Positions 8,741 to 16,588 of a stretch of 64,000 bases of DNA are shown piece by piece. A model generated the notes under the pieces. That model made no database searches. It was not told the origin of the DNA and saw nothing but the letters and a program-made list of their open reading frames with translations. The position numbers and the translations under genes are program-made. Within the stretch, counting starts at the first letter, position 1. Every line of letters begins with the position of its first letter. The stretch spans positions 290,589 to 354,588 of the forward strand of contig CAVQNU010000006.1 of the NCBI GenBank assembly GCA_963714255.1. The letters run 5' to 3'. The DNA comes from Rhodovastum sp963714255. GTDB lineage: Bacteria > Pseudomonadota > Alphaproteobacteria > Acetobacterales > Acetobacteraceae.

Positions 8741-10027
8741 ATGGATATCCGGGGTTTGCTGCGCGATGCGATGGCCAGGCATCTGCTGGGCGGTGCGTTG
8801 GGCGGGGTGGTTGTAGCGGCGGCGCTGGGCGGCGCCTTCCTGTTGGCCGGCCGGCCAACATGGTCGGACTTTGTGCCGGCCAAGGCGAATGCGGCAGCGA
8901 ACGACAAGCCTGCCGCAGCACCGAACGACAAGCCAGCGGCCGACCCGGGCCGGGGTGGTTCCGGCGATCCGCTGGCGGCGGAAAGCGTCGAACTGAGCCC
9001 GGCGCAGCTGCATGCGTTCAGGATCGAACCGGTCGGATTGCGCGCCTTTCCGGTCCAGGACCTGGCGATCGGCAGTATCGACTTCAATGAAGACCTGGAA
9101 GTTCAGGTGTTCACCCCGTACCAGGGGCGGATCGTCAGCCTGTTCCCCAAGGTCGGCGACGACGTGCAGAAAGGCCAGACGCTGTTCACCATCGACAGCG
9201 CCGATCTTCTGCAGGCGGAATCGACGCTGATCAGTGCGGCCGGCGTGCTGCGCCTGACCAGCCGGGCGCTGGCGCGTGCCAAGGAGCTTTATGCGGCCAA
9301 CGGCATCGCCCAGAAGGACTATGACCAGGCGATCTCCGACCAGCAGGGCGCCGAGGCTTCCTACCGGGCGGCGTTCGACGCGGTGCGCATTTTCGGCAAA
9401 ACCGCGGCCGAAATCGAGAAGGTCGCAACGACGCACCACATCGATTCCATTCTGGTCGTGCCGAGCCCGGTCTCCGGCCGGGTAACCGCGCGCGTGGCCG
9501 CCCCGGGCCTGTTCGTGCAGCCGGGCAACGCGCCGGCGCCGTATACGGTCGCCGATATCTCGACGATGTGGATGCTGGCGAACGTGCCGGAAAGCGACAT
9601 CGCCCGCTACAAGGAAGGCCAGGCGGTTTCGGTCACCGTGGCGGCCTATCGGGACCACGTGTTCGACGGCCGCATCACCACCCTGGGCACGACGGTCGAT
9701 CCGAATACGCGGCGGGTGTTTCTGCGCTCGGAGATTGCCGATCCGAACCATCTTCTGCGCTCCGGCATGTTCGCCAATTTTGTCATCAGCACCGGCGATA
9801 CGCTGCAGTCGCTTGCGGTTCCCCTCAACGGCGTCGCCCGCGAAGGCGACGGCACGATGACCGTCTGGGTGACCACAGATCGCAAGCGCTTCACCAAGCG
9901 GACGGTGAAGCTGGGCGTGCAGCAGGCCGGCTATCATCAAATACTGGAAGGTCTGCAGCCGGGCGAGCTGATCGCCGCCACCGGCGCGCTGTTCCTCAGC
10001 AACGCCCTGAACGGGGTAGAGGAGTGA
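8741..10027 (+). CDS. RND efflux periplasmic adaptor (HlyD/CzcB-like)
   Basis: Membrane fusion protein (428 aa) joining the inner-membrane pump to the outer-membrane channel. It has an N-terminal hydrophobic anchor (GGALGGVVVAAALGGAFLLAG) without a lipobox, then a linker with two direct NDKPAA repeats, a lipoyl-like barrel half (FTPYQGRIVSLFPKVGDDVQ), an alpha-hairpin, the second lipoyl half (VVPSPVSGRVTARVAAPGLF) and a beta-barrel and membrane-proximal domain (NTRRVFLRSEIADPNHLLRSGMF). The organisation is that of CzcB-type heavy-metal adaptors. The RBS is GGGCGAGGTGGGTGC before the ATG. A strong hairpin follows before the pump gene. Confidence 0.88.
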   Translation: MDIRGLLRDAMARHLLGGALGGVVVAAALGGAFLLAGRPTWSDFVPAKANAAANDKPAAAPNDKPAADPGRGGSGDPLAAESVELSPAQLHAFRIEPVGLRAFPVQDLAIGSIDFNEDLEVQVFTPYQGRIVSLFPKVGDDVQKGQTLFTIDSADLLQAESTLISAAGVLRLTSRALARAKELYAANGIAQKDYDQAISDQQGAEASYRAAFDAVRIFGKTAAEIEKVATTHHIDSILVVPSPVSGRVTARVAAPGLFVQPGNAPAPYTVADISTMWMLANVPESDIARYKEGQAVSVTVAAYRDHVFDGRITTLGTTVDPNTRRVFLRSEIADPNHLLRSGMFANFVISTGDTLQSLAVPLNGVAREGDGTMTVWVTTDRKRFTKRTVKLGVQQAGYHQILEGLQPGELIAATGALFLSNALNGVEE

Positions 10028-10030
10028 GCG

Positions 10031-10050
10031 GGGCGGGGCAGGCCCCGCCC
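10031..10050 (+). promoter_or_regulatory. GC-rich hairpin between adaptor and pump genes
   Basis: GGGCGGGGC (10031-10039) is followed by its reverse complement at 10042-10050, giving a 9-bp stem (in practice a 4-base loop), four bases after the adaptor stop. No T run follows, so it is more likely an mRNA-stabilising or attenuating hairpin than a full terminator. Confidence 0.4.
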
Positions 10051-10162
10051 GCACCGGGCCGGTGCAAGCTGGCGCACGGCCGTTCGCGGTGAAGCCTTTG
10101 TCATATCTTGAGGCTGCGACAGATCCGCGGCTGCAGGTGACCAATCCAGGATAGGATGTTCG

Positions 10163-13100
10163 ATGTTAAAATCCGTTCTCTCGTTCGGGCTGACCAAGCG
10201 CCCGCTTATTATGCTTGGCCTGTTCGTGTTCATCTGCACCGGCGTTGCCGCCTACTTTAAGCTGAACATCGAAGCCTATCCAAATCCGGCGCCGGTGATC
10301 CTGGAAATCACCGCCCAGTCGGGCGGCCTGTCGGCCGAGGAGATGGAGCGGTACTATACCATTCCGATGGAAGTCGGCCTGGCGGCGACCCCGGGGGTGA
10401 ACAATATCCGCTCCACCTCGTTCTACGGGCTGTCGTTTGTCCGGGTGACCTTCGACTACGGGGTGGATTATTATTTCGCTCTGACCCAGGCCGCCCTGAG
10501 CCTGCAGCAGAACGTCAGCCTGCCCAATAACGTGCAGCCGCAGATCCAGGGATCGAGCCTGGTCGGCGAGGTGTTCCGCTATCAGGTCACCGGACCGCCG
10601 CATTTCGGGCTGACCAATCTGCGCACGGTGGAAGACTGGGTGCTGCAGCGCCGGCTGCTGACCGTGCCCGGCGTCGTGCAGGTGAACACCTGGGGCGGCA
10701 CCACCAAGGAATTCGAGATCGAGGCGGATCTGCACAAGCTCGATGCCTACGGCATCACCATTCCGCAAATGCTGAACGCGGTCGGCAACGCCAACATCAA
10801 CGTCGGCGGCCGCACCATCAATATCGGCCAGCAATCGGTCAACATCCGCGGCGTCGGCCTGATCGACAGTGGGGGAGCGGAAAATCTCGCCCAGGGCTAC
10901 AAGATCGACGACATCGAGAACATCGTGCTGACCCAGGTCAACGGGATCCCGGTGACCGTGAAGGACGTGGCGCACGTCTATGTCGGCAATGTGCCCAGGC
11001 TGGGCAAGGCCGGGCGGGATGCCGAGGACGACGTGGTCGCGGCCATCGTGGTGATGAACCGCACGTTGCATACCAACGACGTGGTGCCGCGCATCAAGGC
11101 CGAGGTCGAGAAGATCAACAGGGACGGCAGCCTGCCGCCGGGCGTCAAGCTGGTGCCGTTCTATGACCGCACCGACCTGGTGGCGGTGACGACCCACACC
11201 GTCATGCACAACCTGGTATTCGGCTGCGTGCTGGTGTTCCTGATCCAGTGGATCTTCCTCGGCGACCTGCGCAGCGCGATCATCGTCGGCGTCAATATTC
11301 CCTTCGCCCTGTTCTTCGCCATCTGCATGCTGGTGCTGCGCGGCGAGGACGCCAACCTGCTGTCGATCGGCGCCGTCGATTTCGGCATCATCATCAACTC
11401 GGCGGTGATCCTGGTGGAGAACGTCTTCCGCAACTTCCAGCTTCCCGCGCCCGAACGGCGGCAGATCCTGGAGGATATGTCGGAAGGCGTGTTCGGCGAC
11501 GACCCGTCGTCCGGCCCGGCCGCGATCGGCTGGACCGAGCGGCTGCGGCTGATCCTGTTCAGCTGCCTGCAGATCGACCGCGCCATCTTCTTTTCCACCG
11601 CCATCACGGTCGCCGCCTTCGTGCCGCTGTTCACCATGCAGGGCGTCGAGGGCCAGATCTTCAGCCCGATGGCACGCACCTATGGCTATGCCCTGGCCGG
11701 CGCGCTGATGGCCACCTTCACCGTCACCCCGGTGCTGACCTCGTACCTGCTGCCCAAGAACGTCAGCGAGCACGAGACGCTGATCGTGCGGCTGCTGAGC
11801 GCCATCTACAACCCTGTGCTGCGCTGGTCGCTCGATCACCGGCGGCTGGTCGTTGTGTTCGGTCTGCTCGTCCTGGTCGGCACCGGCTTCCTCGGGCGCA
11901 ATCTCGGCAGCGAGTTCCTGCCGGCCCTGGAAGAGGGCAACATGTGGATCCGTGCCTCGATGCCGTCCACCATCTCGCTCGAAGCGGCGATGCCGTATGT
12001 CAGCAAGATGCGCGAGATCCTGAAAAGCCATCCGGAGGTGATCACCGTCGTCTCGCAGCACGGCCGGCCGGACAACGGCAGCGATGCCGCCGGCTTCTTC
12101 AACGCCGAGTTCTTCGTGCCGCTGAAGCCGTTCGATACCTGGCGGGCCGGCTACACCAAGGACATGCTGATCAAGGATCTGCAGGCCGAATTCGCCCGCG
12201 AGTTCACCGGCATCGGCTTCAACTTCTCGCAGTACATCCAGGACAACGTCGAAGAGGGCCTGTCGGGCATCAAAGGCGCCAACTCGGTCAAGATCATCGG
12301 CCGCGATCTCAATACGCTGGAGAAACTTGGCGCCCAGGTCATGGCTGAAATGCAGCAGGTCCGGGGGATCACCGATCTGGGGATATTCCGCGTCCTCGGC
12401 CAGCCCAACCTGAACGTCACCGTCGACCGCGCCAAGGCCGCGCGCTATGGCCTCAACACCGGCGACGTGAACACGGTCGTACAGGCCGCCCTCGGCGGCA
12501 CGCTGGCCACCACCCAGCTCGAAGGCGACCGCCAGTTCAACGTGACGCTGCGGCTGGCGCCGGAGTACCGCGAGAACATCGACCAGGTACGCGCGATCAA
12601 GGTCGGCTACACGACGCCCGCGGGCAGCAACGCCTATATTCCGCTGAGCGAACTCGCCACCATTACTCTCGACACCGGCGCCTCGTATATCTTCCATGAG
12701 TTCAAACGAACGGTTCATTCCGATCAAGTTCAGCGTGCGCGACCGCGACCTCGGCGGCGCCGTGGCGGAGGCGCAGGCGCGGATCGCGCAGAACGTGAAG
12801 CTGCCGAACGGCTACCGGCTGATCTGGGCCGGCGAGTTCGAGGAACTGCAGCAGGCGCAGAAGCGCCTGGCCATTTCGGTGCCGATCAGCCTGGCGATTA
12901 TCCTTGTGCTGCTTTACGTGCTGTTCAACTCGCTGCGCGACAGCCTGCTGGCCTTGTCGGGCATTCCCTTCGCGGTCACCGGCGGCATTCTGGCGTTGCT
13001 GGTCACCGGGCTCGACTTCAGCATCTCCGGCGCCATCGGCTTTATCTCGCTGTTCGGCGTGTCGGTCATGAACGGTATCCTGGTGCTCACCTATTATCAC

Positions 13101-13403
13101 CAGGTGCGCCAGGGCAGCGGCGCCGACCCGCAGGCATCGATGTTCCGCGCCGCCAGCCAGCGCATGCGGCCCATGCTGATGACGGCCTTGTCGGCCTGCA
13201 TCGGCCTGCTGCCGGCGGCGGTTTCGACCGGCATCGGCAGCCAGGTGCAGCGTCCGCTGGCGACCGTGGTGGTGGGCGGAATGCTGGTCGGGCCGCTGCT
13301 GCTGTTGGTGGTCGTACCGGCCTTCGGCTTGTTGTTCCTCAACAAGAGTGATACTCCCACCGGCGACGCCAAGCTGTTCGGGCCAGAGACGCCCGAAGTC
13401 TGA
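10163..13403 (+). pseudogene. HME-type RND efflux pump (CzcA family), frameshifted
   Basis: Inner-membrane proton antiporter, about 1080 aa if the frame is repaired. The first frame runs through the N-terminal porter domains and the TM4 motif DFGIIINSAVILVENVFRN, the signature region of heavy-metal RND pumps. At about 12701 the protein passes from ...GASYIFHE to SNERFIPIKFSVRDRDL in the next frame, which continues to a stop at 13403 with the C-terminal transmembrane block (SISGAIGFISLFGVSVMNG). One surplus base at 12701 would explain it. The N- and C-terminal parts together make a full-length family member, so the damage is recent or an artefact. The Asn-Ser in the TM4 motif differs from the Asp-Gly common in Zn/Co/Cd pumps, so the substrate is open. 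It forms a system with the adaptor upstream and the divergent channel gene. Confidence 0.85.
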
Positions 13404-13427
13404 TGGCCGGCAAAGGAAACACAGAAA

Positions 13428-13643
13428 ATGTTCGCACGTATCATGCTGGTATTCGTGCTGCTCGGCGGCTGGGTCACACTCGGTGTGACCCCGGCTTCCG
13501 CGGTCGGCCCGAACGGCACCGGTCGCTTCGCCAAGGCCGGGATGATCACCAGCTCCATCGGGGGGGCGCCGACGAAGAACCCGGGCTGCATCGGCTGCCC
13601 CTCCGGGGGCAAGACCGGCGGCAACAAGCCGAACCATCGCTAG
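13428..13643 (+). CDS. Small secreted Gly-rich peptide with CxxC
   Basis: 71-aa product with a clear signal peptide (MFARIMLVFVLLGGWV then TPASAVG, probable cleavage after ASA). The short Gly/Lys-rich mature part ends ...NPGCIGCPSGGKTGG. The only two Cys form a CIGC pair. The upstream AAAGGAAACACAGAAA supplies a Shine-Dalgarno. It begins 25 bases after the pump stop and is probably in the same transcript. I do not recognise the family. A metal-binding or redox role is suggested only by the CxxC and the pump next door. Confidence 0.6.
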   Translation: MFARIMLVFVLLGGWVTLGVTPASAVGPNGTGRFAKAGMITSSIGGAPTKNPGCIGCPSGGKTGGNKPNHR

Positions 13644-13681
13644 CCAGGCAACAGCAGGCAGGATTGAGGCGGCGTGTTGTG

Positions 13682-14287
13682 CTACGGTTCGATCAACTGG
13701 CCGGCCGCCGCCTTGACTGCCGCATGCATCCGCGTGGTGGTGTTCAGTTTCACGCGGGCATTGTCGATATGGAAATCGACCGTTCGCTTGGTCAGTCCAA
13801 GGATTTGGGCGATTTCCGCCAACGTCTTGCCGCGGGCGGCCCAGGTCAGTGTCTCTACTTCACGCTCGGTGAGGTTGACCCGCCGCGGCCAGATGGCCGT
13901 CCGGGCCACCCGTGCCAGGCGGGCGACGATGATGGTTATCAGGATGTCGAAATCGACCGGCTTGGTGACATAGTCGTCCGCCCCAAGCTGGCGCCCTTTC
14001 AGTTCGTTCTCCCGATCGGACAGGGCCGTCAGGTAAATGAAGGGCATGCTGCTGAAACGCGGCGCAATGGCGATCAACCGTTCCAGCAGCGCAAAGCCGG
14101 ACAGGATGGGCATGCTGATGTCGGCGAGCACGATATCGGGCTGTTTTTCCAGGATGGCCTGGAACCCTTGCTCGCCGTCATAGGCAACGCTGGCTTTGAA
14201 GCCGCGGTCCACCAGTTCTTCGGCGATCAGCCCAACCGTATCACGGTCGTCGTCAACACAAAGAACGTGCCGGCGCAGAACCTCCAT
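13682..14287 (-). CDS. Response regulator, REC plus LuxR-type HTH
   Basis: About 201 aa. The N-terminal receiver domain has the acidic pair in VLCVDDDRD, the phospho-acceptor Asp in DIVLADISMP, and the conserved Lys in YVTKPVDFD. The C-terminal GerE-type HTH has LTEREVETLTWAARGKTLAE and LGLTKRTVDFHIDNARVKL. The ATG at 14287 is preferred, with GGGGTA upstream; an in-frame GTG at 14314 would add nine residues. It is divergent from the histidine kinase gene starting at 14483 and converges on the efflux operon, so it is likely the kinase's partner and may control the pump. Confidence 0.9.
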   Translation of the reverse strand: MEVLRRHVLCVDDDRDTVGLIAEELVDRGFKASVAYDGEQGFQAILEKQPDIVLADISMPILSGFALLERLIAIAPRFSSMPFIYLTALSDRENELKGRQLGADDYVTKPVDFDILITIIVARLARVARTAIWPRRVNLTEREVETLTWAARGKTLAEIAQILGLTKRTVDFHIDNARVKLNTTTRMHAAVKAAAGQLIEP

Positions 14288-14482
14288 CGGTACCCCAATT
14301 CCCGCAAGCGCCACCGCCGGGAGGCGACGCGCATCCCGCCCTGGGTCGCTCCAATCGGGCTAATTTCTTATCTTGGCGGCGTTCGGCAGTCAAATCCGCC
14401 GTCCGCGCCACGGCAGCGCTGCATGGCGCTGCCCCACGCCGCGCCGCCGCGCGCGTGTGCCGGGCCGGGATGAGCGGGAGCC

Positions 14483-16114
14483 ATGTTCGGCGATGACCCG
14501 GCAGATCACGGCGCCAGCGCGGTGAAATACCGGCAAACTCTCAGGGGCCGGCTGTCGCTGTTTTTCCTGGCGCTGTTCGCCATCATCGTCAGTCTTGGCG
14601 TCGTCAGCGTCTGGAGCCTGGGCACGTCGAATGAGGCATCGACCGACGTGCGCGACCGCTGGCTGCCCAATACCAGGCTGCTCGGCGATCTGAACAATTT
14701 CACTTCGGATTACCGCACCGCGGAAGCCGACATCCTGCTGGCATCGGACGAAACCGCGCGCGCCGGGGCCTTGCATGATCTCCAGCAGCTCGATCAGCAG
14801 ATCACCCGCGCCCAGCAAGGATACGAGCGGATCCACCATGACGAGCAGGAAACCGGCCTCTACCGGAAATTCAGTTCCGCCTGGGCCGCCTACAAGAGCT
14901 TGGCCAACCGCGTCGCGTCGCTGCTGTCCGCCGGACACATTGTGCAAGCGGGGGAACTCTACCGGGCGATGTCGCGATCGACCTACAATTCGGCAAGTGA
15001 CCTGCTTGGGCGGCTGACCGGCTACAACGAGATGCGGGCAGCCGAGGCCAGCGAACACTCCGTGCACGCGTACGAGCGGGCGCGCTGGCTGCTGGGGGGG
15101 GGGCTGCTGGCGGCAGGCCTGATGCTCGTTCTCGTTATCTATAAGGTCAGAAATTCGGTTTCCCGCCCGCTGCTGGATCTGGGGGCGGCGATGCGCCAGC
15201 TGGCTGCGCACAACACCGATATTGAAGTCGGCCATACCGGCCGGACCGACGAGATCGGCGAAATGGCGCGCGCGGTTGAAGTGTTCCGCAACAATGCGAT
15301 CGACCTGGCGCGAAGCCAGTGCGGCCTTGCCCGGCAGGCGGCACTTCTTGAAGAACAACTGGCGCACGAACAGAATGTGACCCAGGTGCAGCGCAACTTC
15401 CTGGCGATGGTTACGCATGAATTCCGCACCCCGCTGACCCAGATCGACGGCCAGGCCCAGCGTCTGATCAGCCTGCGCGACCGGCTGCGCGGCGACAACG
15501 TGGTCGAGCGGGCCTCCAGGATGCGGGCGGCGGTGGCGCGGATCGTCCGGCTGATCGACAATCTGGTCGATACCTCGCGGCTGCTCGACGGCGACGCTAA
15601 TCTGCTGCTGCGGCCAGCGGAGATCGATCTGGGCGCGGTGTTGCGCGATGCGTGCCGCTGGCACCGGGAGACGTCGCCCGGCGTGCAGGTGCGGGAATAT
15701 TTCGAGGCGGAGCGGTTGCCGATGCGCGGCAATTCGCAGTTGCTGTTTCAGGTATTCAGTAACATTATATCGAACGCGATAAAATATTCCCCGGAGGGCG
15801 CCGATATTGAAATCTACGCTTCGCAATCCGCAGACGCAACGTCGATCGTCATCAAGGATCACGGCCTCGGGATTCCGGAGCAGGATCGGACGCAGATATT
15901 TGCGCGATATTATCGCGGCAGCAACGTAACCGGCTTTCACGGAACCGGTGTCGGTTTGTTTCTCGTAGCAACGGTCGTGCATCTGCACGGTGGGAATATC
16001 GCTGTCGAGAGTTCGGAGGGACTTGGGTCCACCTTCACCATCATCCTTCCCAAGGATTTCTTGCCGAGCGAAACCTACGGCCGGTCACGGCCGCCGCACC
16101 GGCTGGAACAGTGA
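14483..16114 (+). CDS. Membrane sensor histidine kinase with HAMP domain
   Basis: 543 aa. Order: TM1 (LSLFFLALFAIIVSLGVVSV), a four-helix-bundle periplasmic sensor of about 160 residues, TM2 (LLGGGLLAAGLMLVLVIY), HAMP (SVSRPLLDLGAAMRQLA), HisKA with the phosphorylated His in MVTHEFRTPLTQ near residue 313, and HATPase_c with N box NIISNAIKYSPEG, G1 DHGLGIPEQD and G2 GTGVGLFLV. The RBS is GAGCGGGAGCC before the ATG. It is divergent from the LuxR-type regulator. The ligand is unknown; the extracytoplasmic four-helix bundle suggests direct sensing of a small molecule or ion. Confidence 0.93.
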   Translation: MFGDDPADHGASAVKYRQTLRGRLSLFFLALFAIIVSLGVVSVWSLGTSNEASTDVRDRWLPNTRLLGDLNNFTSDYRTAEADILLASDETARAGALHDLQQLDQQITRAQQGYERIHHDEQETGLYRKFSSAWAAYKSLANRVASLLSAGHIVQAGELYRAMSRSTYNSASDLLGRLTGYNEMRAAEASEHSVHAYERARWLLGGGLLAAGLMLVLVIYKVRNSVSRPLLDLGAAMRQLAAHNTDIEVGHTGRTDEIGEMARAVEVFRNNAIDLARSQCGLARQAALLEEQLAHEQNVTQVQRNFLAMVTHEFRTPLTQIDGQAQRLISLRDRLRGDNVVERASRMRAAVARIVRLIDNLVDTSRLLDGDANLLLRPAEIDLGAVLRDACRWHRETSPGVQVREYFEAERLPMRGNSQLLFQVFSNIISNAIKYSPEGADIEIYASQSADATSIVIKDHGLGIPEQDRTQIFARYYRGSNVTGFHGTGVGLFLVATVVHLHGGNIAVESSEGLGSTFTIILPKDFLPSETYGRSRPPHRLEQ

Positions 16115-16273
16115 TGCGTGGAGTTTCGGGAATTGTCTCGGTGGACCCGGCGCTGCCGACCGGTATTTCCGGTGGGTCGCGCGCCAATGATCGTTATAAT
16201 GGCTGTGGACGGGCAAGTGCCGCAGCCAATCCTGCGGAAAATCACGGCAAACGTTAAGTGAAAGGAACAAAAC

Positions 16274-16561
16274 ATGGTTTGGTATGGAAGCCCTGAGTAT
16301 AATGCCCGACTGAAGGCTGCGGGCAAGCGGATCGCGCTCGATCATATTTTAAAGGAATTACTTATTGAAGTGGCTCGCATGCACTCTTCGCCGGCCGCAT
16401 GTCTGGATGAGCTCCAGGCGCGCGTGCATAACAGGTTCAAACTCGAATCGGAGCCGGGAAGCCACGAGGTGCACGTGCACGCCGAAGCAGCGAGCTATGC
16501 CGACGAATACTTTGAAACGGTCCGGGCGACGCTGCAGCAAGAAAATCCGACTGAAGGGTAA
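16274..16561 (+). CDS. Hypothetical 95-aa protein
   Basis: A compact soluble protein with no signal peptide or membrane segment, starting MVWYGSPEYNARLKAAGKR and ending ...RATLQQENPTEG. GAAAGGAACAAAAC before the ATG gives a good Shine-Dalgarno. Composition is Glu/Ala/His-rich with VHVHAEAAS near residue 70, and secondary structure looks largely helical. It follows the histidine kinase gene by about 160 bases, on the same strand. I do not recognise the family. Confidence 0.6.
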   Translation: MVWYGSPEYNARLKAAGKRIALDHILKELLIEVARMHSSPAACLDELQARVHNRFKLESEPGSHEVHVHAEAASYADEYFETVRATLQQENPTEG

Positions 16562-16588
16562 GTTTGTCCCGGCTGACCCGCGTGTCAG

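Noticed and set aside
10166..12727. An 853-codon open frame antisense to the pump gene
   Set aside because: It mirrors the codon pattern of the RND gene in very GC-rich DNA; its translation is His/Asp/Arg-rich without any family features.
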